This document shows positions 26,501-35,531 of a stretch of DNA of 64,000 nt, one piece after another. The notes under the pieces were generated by a model. The model was not told the DNA's origin, did no database searches, and worked only from the letters and a program-made list of their open reading frames with translations. Position 1 is the first letter of the stretch, and every line of letters starts with the position of its first letter. A program made the translations under genes and the position numbers. The stretch is from Candidatus Marithrix sp. (GTDB lineage Bacteria > Pseudomonadota > Gammaproteobacteria > Beggiatoales > Beggiatoaceae): assembly GCA_016744775.1 (NCBI GenBank), contig JADGDS010000002.1, positions 417,988-481,987 on the forward strand. Reading direction: 5' to 3'.

Positions 26501-26612
26501 CTATATTTTTGAATAACAAGCTTTTCCCGGACTTTTTCTTCTTTTTCATCATAAAAACGATGACAATAACCATTACATTCCAAAACTAAAAATACTTGCT
26601 TTTTCAAATTGA
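26499..26612 (-). pseudogene. 3' remnant of a third nuclease copy (array copy C)
   Basis: About 90 bp match the nuclease gene's region for the ECNGY motif (compare 22636-22730), then an internal deletion joins to the segment around CTTGCTTTTTCAA. It lies in the same place relative to the hairpin as in copies A and B. Confidence 0.88.
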
Positions 26613-26621
26613 TATACTCTC

Positions 26622-26654
26622 AGACCTGTCAGGTTTTAAAAACCTGACAGGTCT
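26622..26654. repeat. Palindromic repeat AGACCTGTCAGG family
   Basis: 33-bp palindrome, copy 2, just left of the vapBC module that interrupts array copy C. Confidence 0.92.
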
Positions 26655-26696
26655 TTATAATTGGATAGGTTGACTAAAACGTAAGCACTAATTAAA

Positions 26697-26714
26697 ATAT
26701 AGTATATACTATAT
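26697..26714. promoter_or_regulatory. 18-bp palindrome upstream of vapBC
   Basis: A perfect palindrome ATATAGTATATACTATAT, with a related half-site ATATGGTATATATTA directly after it, 30-50 bp before the antitoxin start. Position and symmetry fit the operator for autoregulation by the VapBC complex. Confidence 0.65.
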
Positions 26715-26745
26715 GGTATATATTATAATTTAAGAGAAGAAAATT

Positions 26746-26979
26746 ATGTCTGTTCAAGTAGCAAAATTATTTTTTAATGGGCGTAGTCAAGCTGTGAGGC
26801 TACCCAAGCAATTTAGATTTGAAGGTAATGAAGTTTATATCAGAAAAGCAGGGAATGAAGTAATTCTATCTTCTACAAAACCTTCATGGAATAATTTTTT
26901 TAAGCAATCAAGCGTCTTTTCTTCCGATTTTCTTTCTGAAAGAGATAATGATTTACCACAAGAAAGGGAATCTTTCTAA
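26746..26979 (+). CDS. vapB: VapB antitoxin (AbrB/SpoVT type)
   Basis: 77 residues. Swapped-hairpin DNA-binding domain: VAKLFFNGRSQAVRLPKQFRFEG followed by EVYIRKAGNEVILSS, the standard VapB pattern. The C-terminus (WNNFFKQSSVFSSDF) would block the toxin. A ribosome site AGAGAAG precedes the ATG; the last base of its stop is the first base of vapC. The pair sits inside the decayed third copy of the nuclease array. Confidence 0.92.
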   Translation: MSVQVAKLFFNGRSQAVRLPKQFRFEGNEVYIRKAGNEVILSSTKPSWNNFFKQSSVFSSDFLSERDNDLPQERESF

Positions 26980-27374
26980 TGTATATGCTTGATACTAATA
27001 TATGTATTTATATACTAAAAGAACATCCAGAACATATTAGAATCAAATTCAATGAAATTGAACAAGTTCATATTTCATCTATTGTTTATTCTGAATTATG
27101 CTATGGAATCGAATTAGGAGAACAACATTTAATGGAAAGAAGATGGAAACAAGTGAATGAATTTATAAGTTTATTAACTATTCATTCATGGAATCATGAA
27201 GCAGCAAAAATTTATGGAAAAATACGTGCTTTGTTAAAGAAACAAGGTATGTTGATTGGTAATATGGATATGTTAATTGCTGCTCATGCTATAAGTTTAG
27301 ACGCAACTCTGGTTAGTAACAATGTCCGTGAATTTAAAAGAATTCCTGATTTAAAATTGGAAAATTGGTACTAA
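26979..27374 (+). CDS. vapC: VapC ribonuclease toxin (PIN domain)
   Basis: 131 residues, full length. MYMLDTNICIYILKEHPE gives the first Asp, SSIVYSELCYGIE the Glu, IGNMDMLIAAHAISLDATLVSNNVREFKRI the later acidic region; typical of the VapC/MvpT branch whose members cut initiator tRNA. Within the third acidic region the usual GPxD is GNMD. Starts in TAATG overlap with vapB. Confidence 0.94.
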   Translation: MYMLDTNICIYILKEHPEHIRIKFNEIEQVHISSIVYSELCYGIELGEQHLMERRWKQVNEFISLLTIHSWNHEAAKIYGKIRALLKKQGMLIGNMDMLIAAHAISLDATLVSNNVREFKRIPDLKLENWY

Positions 27375-27377
27375 TGT

Positions 27378-27437
27378 TTAATTGACTAATATCCTTTTTT
27401 GTAGCAATGATATAAAATATGTTATAAGTATGTCAAA
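27378..27437 (-). pseudogene. Middle and promoter remnant of array copy C
   Basis: TTGACTAATATCCTTTTTTG matches the nuclease gene near 23083, and TATAAAATATGTTATAAGTA matches its divergent control region. So the two pieces of copy C flank vapBC, and dprA now sits where a third lectin gene would begin. Confidence 0.85.
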
Positions 27438-27458
27438 TAAATTTTTGGAACTTAAAAA

Positions 27459-28607
27459 GTGAATGAAACTGACGAGATCATTGAAGAAGAATATTGGCTA
27501 GCCTTAATACGTGCGCCGGGTATTGGTGCCGCACGTTTTGCTAATTTGCTTAAACATTTTGAGCATCCGCGTGCTGTATTTGAAGCTGATAAATCAGAAT
27601 GGCAAGCTTTAAAATTAAATGAAAAATTAATTAGTTATCTCGAAGCCCCAAATTGGCAAGCAGTCGAAAAAGATATGCTATGGTTAGAAAAACCACAGCG
27701 TCACTTGTTGACTTTACATGATTCAGATTATCCGCCGCTATTACACGAAATTAAGAATCCACCCTGTATATTATTTATACATGGTGATCATACATTATTA
27801 TCTAGTCGGCAAATAGCTATGGTTGGTACTCGTAATCCTAGTAAGGAAGGGCTAGAAACTGCTAAAAAATTTGCAGAACATTTATCTCATCAAGGTATTA
27901 CTATTACTAGCGGCTTAGCATTAGGCATTGATGGTGCAAGTCATTGGGGTGCTTTAGCTGCTTCTGGTAAAACTATTGCAGTTGCTGGTACAGGTTTAGA
28001 TCGAGTTTATCCACCACAACATCGAGATTTGGCTTATAAAATTGTCGAAACTGGAGCATTAGTTTCAGAATTACCAATTGGTACGCTTACACATCGTCAA
28101 TATTTTCCTGTTAGAAGTCGTATTGTTAGCGGTTTAAGTTTAGCTACTTTACTTATAGAAACACCCATAAAAAGTGGAGCTTTATATACCGCAAAACACG
28201 CACAAACACAAAATCGTGAAGTTTTTGCAGTACCCGGCTCTATACATAATAATTTAGTTAAAGGTTGTCATAAGCTCATAAAAGAAGGAGCAAAATTAGT
28301 TGATAAGCCTGCTGATATTATAGAAGAATTATCAATTTCAACATTAAAGCCACTTGTATCTAAGCCTATTCAACCACAAACTTCTAAACCACCAATACCT
28401 AAACCAGAAATAACAAAGGTACCAGTTGACAAAGATGATAAAGATATGCCTTTATTAAAATATTTAAAACTGGGACCAATTTCAATAGATAGTTTAGTTG
28501 AACAAAGCGGCTTACCTGCTGGTGAAGTTTCGTCCATGTTATTAATGTTAGAATTAAATGGACAAGTTATTATTCAAGCGGGTGGGCTTTACGGATTGAG
28601 CGAATAA
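27459..28607 (+). CDS. dprA: DNA-processing protein DprA
   Basis: 382 residues from a GTG start. It protects incoming single-stranded DNA and loads RecA during transformation. N-terminal helical part (EYWLALIRAPGIGAARF), then the extended Rossmann fold with AMVGTRNPSKEGLETA, SGLALGIDGASHWGALAASG, GTGLDRVYPPQH, PVRSRIVSGLS and NREVFAVPGSI, a proline-rich linker (340-360 region), and a C-terminal winged helix (SIDSLVEQSGLPAGEVSSML). Followed 13 bp later by topA, a common pairing in gammaproteobacteria. Confidence 0.96.
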   Translation: MNETDEIIEEEYWLALIRAPGIGAARFANLLKHFEHPRAVFEADKSEWQALKLNEKLISYLEAPNWQAVEKDMLWLEKPQRHLLTLHDSDYPPLLHEIKNPPCILFIHGDHTLLSSRQIAMVGTRNPSKEGLETAKKFAEHLSHQGITITSGLALGIDGASHWGALAASGKTIAVAGTGLDRVYPPQHRDLAYKIVETGALVSELPIGTLTHRQYFPVRSRIVSGLSLATLLIETPIKSGALYTAKHAQTQNREVFAVPGSIHNNLVKGCHKLIKEGAKLVDKPADIIEELSISTLKPLVSKPIQPQTSKPPIPKPEITKVPVDKDDKDMPLLKYLKLGPISIDSLVEQSGLPAGEVSSMLLMLELNGQVIIQAGGLYGLSE

Positions 28608-28620
28608 GAGTAATTATATA

Positions 28621-30918
28621 GTGACTAATTTAGTAATTGTTGAATCCCCTGCGAAAGCAAAAACCATTAAAAAATATTTAGGTCCTGATTTTGAAGTTTT
28701 AGCATCTTTTGGACATGTGCGTCAACTGCCACGTAAAAATGGTGCAGTTAATACTGCTAATAATTTTGATATGGAATATCAATTAATTGAAAGAAATGCA
28801 AAACATGTTAATGCGATAGTAAAAGCCATGGAAAAGGCTGATACTTTATATTTGGCAACTGATCCTGATCGTGAAGGTGAGGCAATTTCTTGGCATTTAT
28901 CTGAAATTTTACAAGATAAAAAGCTATTAAATAATAAACAAGTCTATCGCGTTGCATTTCATGAAATTACCAAGGAGGCAATTCAAGCGGCAATTGCTAA
29001 TCCGGGTGAGTTGTCTATGAATTTAGTCGATGCACAACGCGCACGATTAGCTTTGGATTATTTAGTAGGTTTTACTCTATCACCACTTCTATGGAAAAAG
29101 ATTCGTTCTGGGCTTTCTGCTGGTAGAGTGCAAAGCCCAGCTTTACGCTTAATTGTTGAACGTGAACAAGAAATCCAACAATTTAAGCCGCGTGAATATT
29201 GGACAATAGAAGCTGATTGTAATAAAGATAAGCAAAAATTTTTAGCTAAACTGAATTTATTTGCAAACAAAAAAATTACACAATTTAGTATTACTAATGA
29301 AACCAAAGCCGCTGACATTAAAACCACGCTAATTGATCAAGCGAATGGTAAATTTGAAGTAACAAAAGTTGATAAAAAACAACGTAAGCGTCAAGCTTCA
29401 GCACCATTTACAACTTCAACTTTACAACAAGAAGCAGCTCGTAAATTAGGTTTTACCACTAAACGTACCATGCAAATTGCTCAACAGTTATATGAGGGCA
29501 TAGATATTGGTAATGGTTCAGAAGGTTTAATTAGTTATATGCGAACTGATTCTGTGAATTTAGCCAATGAAGCCTTGGAAGAAATTCGTGAAGTTATTGT
29601 AGAGCGTTATGGTGAAGATAATTTACCTAAACAGCCACGCAAATATAAAACCAAAGCCAAAAATGCTCAAGAAGCACATGAAGCAATACGCCCAACTTCA
29701 GCGAAACATTATCCTGAAGAGATTAAACAATTTTTAAAACCAGAACAGTTAAAACTTTATGCTTTAATTTGGCGACGTACAATTTCTTGTCAAATGATTC
29801 ATGCCACACTCGATACGGTAGCAGTTGATTTAAGTGCTGGTGAAGCTAATAATTTTAGGGCTAATGGTTCGATTTTAGTCAATCCCGGTTTTATGGCAGT
29901 TTATCAAGAGGGTATTGATGATGAAAAGAATGCTGATAATAATGATAAGATGTTACCTCCACTAGTAGTAGGAGACCAAGTAACTTTAAAAGAAATAAAT
30001 AATAAACAACACTTTACCGAACCAGCTCCGCGTTTTACAGAAGCTAGTTTAGTTAAAAGCCTAGAAGAATTTGGAATTGGCAGACCATCCACTTATGCTA
30101 ATATTATTTCTACTTTGCAGCAACGCGAGTATGTAGTATTAGAGAAAAAACGTTTTACACCAACAGATATAGGTGGTATCGTCAATAGACTATTAACTAC
30201 ACATTTTAGCCGCTATGTAGATTATGACTTTACTGCGCAATTAGAAGATGATTTAGATGCAGTATCTCGCGGGGAAAAGGATTGGATGCCGTTAATGGAA
30301 GAATTTTGGAGTCAATTTAAAAAATTAATTGATGAAAAAATGCAAACGGTGGAACGTAAAGATTTTACTCAGGAAGCAATGGATGAATCTTGCCCTAAAT
30401 GTAAAAAACCATTAGTAAAACGTCTTGGTAAGCGAGGCAACTTTATTGGTTGTACTGGTTATCCAGATTGCGATTATACTCGTAGTCTTGATTCTGATGA
30501 AAGTGATGGAGAACAAGCAGTTACTAATGAACCTCAAATAGTAGAAGGGCGTAAATGTCCAAAATGTAACTCAGCTTTACATATAAAACTATCTCGTACA
30601 GGCAGTAAATTTATTGGTTGTAGTAATTATCCGAAATGTAAACATATTGAGCCGCTAGAAAAGCCGGAAGATACAGGAGTAGAATGCCCAAGTTGTAACA
30701 AAGCGACATTAGTCAAGAAGAAATCTCGTTATGGCAAATACTTTTATTCATGCTCAACATATCCAAAATGTAAATACGCCATACCTAATGAGCCGATAAA
30801 AGAAACTTGTCCAAAATGTGGTTGGAAAATTTTAATGCTAAAAACAACTAAGCGGCGCGGTACAGAAAAACTTTGCCCACAGAAAGAATGTGATTTTATT
30901 GAAGCAGTCACTAGTTAG
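28621..30918 (+). CDS. topA: DNA topoisomerase I
   Basis: 765 residues from a GTG start. Type IA enzyme relaxing negative supercoils. TOPRIM domain: VIVESPAKAKTIKKYLG and LATDPDREGEAISWHL; active-site Tyr in LISYMRTDSVNL; IGRPSTYANIISTLQ in the gate domain. The C-terminus has four Cys4 zinc ribbons (CPKCKKPL, CPKCNSAL, CPSCNKAT and CPKCGWK), more than the minimum, as in enteric TopA. Follows dprA closely, probably one transcript; a palindromic repeat follows. Confidence 0.98.
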   Translation: MTNLVIVESPAKAKTIKKYLGPDFEVLASFGHVRQLPRKNGAVNTANNFDMEYQLIERNAKHVNAIVKAMEKADTLYLATDPDREGEAISWHLSEILQDKKLLNNKQVYRVAFHEITKEAIQAAIANPGELSMNLVDAQRARLALDYLVGFTLSPLLWKKIRSGLSAGRVQSPALRLIVEREQEIQQFKPREYWTIEADCNKDKQKFLAKLNLFANKKITQFSITNETKAADIKTTLIDQANGKFEVTKVDKKQRKRQASAPFTTSTLQQEAARKLGFTTKRTMQIAQQLYEGIDIGNGSEGLISYMRTDSVNLANEALEEIREVIVERYGEDNLPKQPRKYKTKAKNAQEAHEAIRPTSAKHYPEEIKQFLKPEQLKLYALIWRRTISCQMIHATLDTVAVDLSAGEANNFRANGSILVNPGFMAVYQEGIDDEKNADNNDKMLPPLVVGDQVTLKEINNKQHFTEPAPRFTEASLVKSLEEFGIGRPSTYANIISTLQQREYVVLEKKRFTPTDIGGIVNRLLTTHFSRYVDYDFTAQLEDDLDAVSRGEKDWMPLMEEFWSQFKKLIDEKMQTVERKDFTQEAMDESCPKCKKPLVKRLGKRGNFIGCTGYPDCDYTRSLDSDESDGEQAVTNEPQIVEGRKCPKCNSALHIKLSRTGSKFIGCSNYPKCKHIEPLEKPEDTGVECPSCNKATLVKKKSRYGKYFYSCSTYPKCKYAIPNEPIKETCPKCGWKILMLKTTKRRGTEKLCPQKECDFIEAVTS

Positions 30919-30923
30919 TGAAT

Positions 30924-30956
30924 AAACCTGACAGGTTTTTAAAACCTGTCAGGTTT
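30924..30956. repeat. Palindromic repeat ACCTGACAGG family
   Basis: 33-bp palindrome, copy 3, five bases after the topA stop. It might end transcription, though there is no T-run after it. Confidence 0.9.
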
Positions 30957-31021
30957 GGCATAATATATGCCAAATAAGTTCTAAAATTCTATTATCAATA
31001 ATTATCAATAAAAATATAACT

Positions 31022-33505
31022 ATGTGGAATATTACTCAAAGGGTAAATAATTGGTTTATTGGTTTATTAGTTGGATTAATCTTATTAATAATGACTGCAA
31101 TCAGCTTGTTAGAACCCTTAGAACAATTTGTTTATGATTGGAGTATCCAATTAATAAACCGTAATCCGGGTGATCAAGTTGCTGTGATTGCTATTGATGG
31201 TAAATCACGAGCCGATGTAGCCAGAGTCATTAATTTAGTCTCTCCACATAGTCAAGTTATCGCTACAACTCTTGATTTTAGCACCGAACAAAAACAAACT
31301 GGGCAAGTTTATATTGATGAGTTAATGACATTTTATCAAAATTCTAAACCATTGAATTTCATTAACGAGCAATTAATAAGTCAATTATCAAAAGTTAGGG
31401 GAAAATATAATAGTGATAGGCGACATATCAGAAACATTAAAACAAAGATAGCGCAATTGCCAGAAGCTTTGACAAGCTTTGAAGATAGATTACAAGCAGC
31501 CAGTGTTGATTTGAATGGTGATAAAAGATTAGCTAATTGTTTTAAACAAACTAAAAATCTGATCTTATCTATGGAACTTTCTTTAGGTAAATCTAGTGTT
31601 AATTTACCTGATTATGTCATAAAACATGCTATTAAAACAGTTAGAACCCCATTTGATAGATCATCTAAAGTAGAACAACCACCCTCTATTAGCAACTATA
31701 TTGCACCCTTAGATATTTTCGCTAACAATGTTTTAAGTATTGGTTATTTAAACCCAATTAATAATAATCCACGCCAATTTCCATTAGTTTTAAAATATCA
31801 AGATCATTATTTACCATCATTACCCTTAGTCTTAGCCTCTAATAGTCTAAAAGGTGCTTATAGAGAAATTAAAGTTCAGCTTGGTAAAGGGGTACGTTTA
31901 GGCAAATTACAGATTAATACTGATGCTAATTTATTTATGCGACCATTTTTTTACTTTAATGGTTTAACCGTAGATTCTTATGCAGATGTATTATCTGGGC
32001 GTATTCCGGCTGAAAAATATAAAAATAAAATAGTGTTATTAGGTGATATAGCATCTGCATCAATAATCGCAAATACAGTTGCTAGCATATTAAATCAAGA
32101 TTTTTTTATAATTCCAAATTGGGCAATCGCATTACAAATAATCTTATTTTTATTGGTATTAGTCTATGTTTGTTTGTTATTACCTAATATTTTTGTCAGC
32201 GGTGCAGCGGTAATAATATTATTTGCAATATATATAATATTATTAAATCAAGGTTTGTTAGTGCAATTAATGCCATCTATATTATTAATAGTATTAAGTT
32301 ATGTAGTATTACAAATAAAAAAGGGCATAACAATATATCAAAATGCTTTTCGTTTACATCCAGAAACAGTTGAAGAAAATCGTTTGTTAGGTTTAGCTTT
32401 TCAAGGGCAAGGCAATTTAGATTTAGCATTTGAAAAATTCAGTTTATGCCCCGCCGATGAAACAATAATGAATTTATTATACAATTTAGGCTTAGATTAT
32501 GAACGTAAGCGCGATTTTAAACGCGCTAGTAAAGTATATCGTTATATGCTTCGCCAAAATCAAAACTTCCGTGATGTCAAAAAACGCCTAGAACGATTAC
32601 ATGCTGTAAAAAAACCGCGATTATTAGACAATAACTTTAATGAATTGCAATTAGATGATAATGGAGAAAAACCAGTTTTAGGGCGTTATCAAATTGAAAA
32701 ACAATTAGGTAAAGGTGCGATGGGCGTTGTCTATCTTGGCACAGATACAAAGTTAGACCGTTTAATGGCAATCAAAACCTTACCATTAGCACAAGAATTT
32801 GAAGAACAAGAATTACAAGAAGCCACAATACGTTTTTTTAGAGAAGCTTCAGCGGCAGGGCGTTTACAACATCCAAATATTGTCTCAATTTATGACGCTG
32901 GCGAAGAACAAGATTTTGCTTATATTGCTATGGAATTTTTTAAAGGCGGTAATTTAGTACCATATACAGAAAAAGATAATTTATTAGCAATTCCTGTTGT
33001 TATTGATATAATGATTAATGCTGCTGAGGCATTACATTATGCTCATAGTAATGATGTAATACATCGCGACATCAAACCAGCCAATATCATGTATAATCCT
33101 GCTACTGAAAAAATCAAACTCACTGACTTTGGGATTGCGCATATCACAGATTCTAACAAAACAAAAACCGGCGTAATCTTAGGCACTCCATCTTATATGT
33201 CACCTGAACAATTGGCTGGAAAACCAATAAATGGTGGTACAGATTTATTTTCATTAGGCGTAACTTTATATCAATTATTGACTGGAGAATTACCATTTCA
33301 AGCAGATTCAATGGCAACATTAATGTTCAAAATTACCAATGAAGCCCATCCAGATATTTTGACTATCAGAAAGGATATACCGCTTTGTTTAAAAAAAGTC
33401 ATTGATATAAGCTTGCATAAAACCGTTTCACAGCGTTACCAAACTGGTGCCGAGTTTGCAAATGCACTACGTGATTGTGGTAAATTAGGAAAAATATGTT
33501 ATTAA
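31022..33505 (+). CDS. CHASE2-TPR-serine/threonine protein kinase
   Basis: 827 residues. An N-terminal membrane span (about 13-33) precedes a CHASE2-type extracytoplasmic sensor (about 45-345), then two or three membrane spans (365-440), TPR-like helices (440-530), and a Hanks-type kinase (from ~555): GKGAMGVVYLG, the Lys in MAIKTL, HRDIKPANIMYN, DFGIAH and SYMSPEQLAGK. All catalytic residues are in place. It should sense an outside signal and phosphorylate Ser/Thr targets. The PP2C gene overlaps its end by 10 bp. Ligand and targets unknown. Confidence 0.93.
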   Translation: MWNITQRVNNWFIGLLVGLILLIMTAISLLEPLEQFVYDWSIQLINRNPGDQVAVIAIDGKSRADVARVINLVSPHSQVIATTLDFSTEQKQTGQVYIDELMTFYQNSKPLNFINEQLISQLSKVRGKYNSDRRHIRNIKTKIAQLPEALTSFEDRLQAASVDLNGDKRLANCFKQTKNLILSMELSLGKSSVNLPDYVIKHAIKTVRTPFDRSSKVEQPPSISNYIAPLDIFANNVLSIGYLNPINNNPRQFPLVLKYQDHYLPSLPLVLASNSLKGAYREIKVQLGKGVRLGKLQINTDANLFMRPFFYFNGLTVDSYADVLSGRIPAEKYKNKIVLLGDIASASIIANTVASILNQDFFIIPNWAIALQIILFLLVLVYVCLLLPNIFVSGAAVIILFAIYIILLNQGLLVQLMPSILLIVLSYVVLQIKKGITIYQNAFRLHPETVEENRLLGLAFQGQGNLDLAFEKFSLCPADETIMNLLYNLGLDYERKRDFKRASKVYRYMLRQNQNFRDVKKRLERLHAVKKPRLLDNNFNELQLDDNGEKPVLGRYQIEKQLGKGAMGVVYLGTDTKLDRLMAIKTLPLAQEFEEQELQEATIRFFREASAAGRLQHPNIVSIYDAGEEQDFAYIAMEFFKGGNLVPYTEKDNLLAIPVVIDIMINAAEALHYAHSNDVIHRDIKPANIMYNPATEKIKLTDFGIAHITDSNKTKTGVILGTPSYMSPEQLAGKPINGGTDLFSLGVTLYQLLTGELPFQADSMATLMFKITNEAHPDILTIRKDIPLCLKKVIDISLHKTVSQRYQTGAEFANALRDCGKLGKICY

Positions 33506-34290
33506 AAATCGTTAGTGCTACCGATACAGGATTAATTCGCAATAATAATGAAGATTATATTGCCAGTGATGCAGATTTAGGCTTTGCAATTGTTGCCGAT
33601 GGCATGGGTGGTTATCAGGCTGGAGAAGTTGCAAGCGCAATAGCAGTAACAACAATTATTGCTGAATTAGAAATGTTACTAACAAAAAAAGCTAATTTGA
33701 AACGTCAGCCTAATCACCATTATCACACAACAACGGTATGGTTAGAACAAGCTGTTATTAAAGCCAATAAAATTATATATGAAACTGCGAAACAAGAAGA
33801 AACGTATCAAGGCATGGGTACAACTGTAGTTGCAGTCTTATTTCATGATGATTTTATCAGTATTGCACATGTAGGTGATTCACGTTTATATCGTTTACGA
33901 GCCAATAAATTTTGTCGACTGACGAAAGATCATTCTGTGCTACAAGAATTAATCGATTGCGGTTATTATACGCAAGAGCAAGCGCGTCATTCCCCAAATA
34001 AAAATTTAGTAACCAAAGCATTAGGGATTGGGGAAGCTGTAAGTGTAGAAATTCAAGAAAGCAATTTGCTACCTGAAGATATATACCTTCTATGTTCTGA
34101 TGGTTTAAGCGATATGTTGGATGATGACGAGATACATAAGCTGATCAAGAATGCAGAAACACTTGATCAAGCGGTAAAAGATTTGATTAAAGCCGCCAAT
34201 GATAAAGGCGGTAATGATAATATTTCTGTAGTTTTAGCTACTTCATTAGAACCACAACCAAAGAATAAATTAGCAAAATGGTTATTTTAA
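33496..34290 (+). CDS. PP2C-family protein phosphatase
   Basis: 264 residues. Removes phosphate from Ser/Thr, likely opposing the overlapping kinase. Metal-binding motifs are complete: NNNEDYIASD, VADGMGGYQAGEVAS, MGTTVVAV, HVGDSRLYRLR, LTKDHSVLQ, LCSDGLSDM and GGNDNISVV. Cytoplasmic, no extra domains. The start lies inside the kinase gene, so the two are almost surely co-translated. Confidence 0.96.
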   Translation: MLLKIVSATDTGLIRNNNEDYIASDADLGFAIVADGMGGYQAGEVASAIAVTTIIAELEMLLTKKANLKRQPNHHYHTTTVWLEQAVIKANKIIYETAKQEETYQGMGTTVVAVLFHDDFISIAHVGDSRLYRLRANKFCRLTKDHSVLQELIDCGYYTQEQARHSPNKNLVTKALGIGEAVSVEIQESNLLPEDIYLLCSDGLSDMLDDDEIHKLIKNAETLDQAVKDLIKAANDKGGNDNISVVLATSLEPQPKNKLAKWLF

Positions 34291-34291
34291 A

Positions 34292-34903
34292 TCAGTATTC
34301 TTCTTCATAAATAATATCTGATCCTGCTGGTGGTGTAAAAATAAACAAACCTTTATTCATTCTTTTATTTTTCTTTACACGACTAAAATAAATATAACTT
34401 CTCTGATCTAAATTATCTAATAATTCAAATCCTTTTAAGTTATTATATTTATTAAATTTAATACGTATTTTCTTAAATGCTGCTTGTTTATCTTTAGGAA
34501 TAAGTTCAAAAGCTTTTTTAGTATATGCGATTTGTTTTACTCTAAAATCTTTATTAACTTTACGACTACGGCTGAGTAAAAATGCAGGAGTTTTACCCAA
34601 AGCTTTATTCAGATTTTTAACAGTAACTTGATCTAAGTCATTATCATATATCCATACCCTTTTTCCATCTGCCACAATCAGTTGATTATAAGGTGTTTCA
34701 TATACCCAACGAAATTTATTTGGGCGTTGTACATACATCTTACCTGTTGATTTTTCTAATAATGTACCATTATCATTATAAATTCTTTGCTCAAAATTTG
34801 CCTGAAAAGTAGATAAATTACCGAGGTAATTGTTCAAAAAATCTTCTGCATGAAGCAAATTAGGAAATACTACTAATATTAGTAATAAGGAATATTTTTT
34901 CAT
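34292..34903 (-). CDS. lolA: Outer-membrane lipoprotein carrier protein LolA
   Basis: About 203 residues with a signal peptide (MKKYSLLLILVVFPNLLHA). Carries lipoproteins across the periplasm from LolCDE to LolB. Family marks: LSTFQANFEQRIYNDNG, GKMYVQRPNKFRWVYETPY, KRVWIYDNDLDQVTVK and the end FIFTPPAGSDII. Start at 34903 gives a better signal peptide than the ATG at 34912. Overlaps the end of the thioredoxin-fold gene slightly. Confidence 0.94.
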   Translation of the reverse strand: MKKYSLLLILVVFPNLLHAEDFLNNYLGNLSTFQANFEQRIYNDNGTLLEKSTGKMYVQRPNKFRWVYETPYNQLIVADGKRVWIYDNDLDQVTVKNLNKALGKTPAFLLSRSRKVNKDFRVKQIAYTKKAFELIPKDKQAAFKKIRIKFNKYNNLKGFELLDNLDQRSYIYFSRVKKNKRMNKGLFIFTPPAGSDIIYEEEY

Positions 34904-35457
34904 GGTTTCCATTTAATATTACAGCCTAAACTCGCTTTTTGATCTGAATCAACTGGGTTTCCTGCTAAAACCGCATCTAAGGCAGCACGAATATCCTTGC
35001 TGTTTACAGGTTCATTATTATGGGGTCTTGAATCATCTAGTTGCCCGCGATAAATACACTTTAAATCTTTATCAAATATAAAGAAATCTGGCGTACAAGC
35101 GGCTTGGTAAGCCTTAGCAATATCTTGAGTTTCATCAAATAGATAAGCAAACGGATATGCTAATTTTTCTGAGGCTTCTTTCATTTTTTCTGGTGAGTCA
35201 TCAGGATAATTGATAACATCATTAGAATTAATCGCAACAAAAGAAATACCTTTAGCTTGATAATCATTAGTAAGTTTAACTAATTCATCTTGTACATGTA
35301 TAACATAAGGGCAATGATTACAAATGAACATCACCACTGTAGCAATATCAGATTTTACATCTTGAAGAGCTAATTTTTTTTCGGTGATTGGATTGTATAG
35401 ATTAAAATCGGGGGCGATGGTGCCGAGTGGCATCATATTAGATGGCGTTCTAGCCAT
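34900..35457 (-). CDS. Thioredoxin-fold (AhpC/TSA-like) protein
   Basis: 185 residues. A peroxiredoxin/thioredoxin fold with a CNHCP active site (FICNHCPYVIHVQDEL), then FVAINSND and CTPDFFIFDKDL with the cis-Pro region. Members are found as thiol-disulfide or peroxide-handling proteins; no signal peptide, so cytoplasmic. Ends in the lolA start region and may be co-transcribed with it. Confidence 0.85.
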   Translation of the reverse strand: MARTPSNMMPLGTIAPDFNLYNPITEKKLALQDVKSDIATVVMFICNHCPYVIHVQDELVKLTNDYQAKGISFVAINSNDVINYPDDSPEKMKEASEKLAYPFAYLFDETQDIAKAYQAACTPDFFIFDKDLKCIYRGQLDDSRPHNNEPVNSKDIRAALDAVLAGNPVDSDQKASLGCNIKWKP

Positions 35458-35487
35458 AATTAAAAACTCCTATTATAGTTTTAAGCC

Positions 35488-35520
35488 AAACCTGACAGGT
35501 TTTAAAAACCTGTCAGGTTT
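35488..35520. repeat. Palindromic repeat ACCTGACAGG family
   Basis: 33-bp palindrome, copy 4, between the transglycosylase end and the thioredoxin-fold gene start. Confidence 0.9.
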
Positions 35521-35531
35521 AATTTCGGCTT

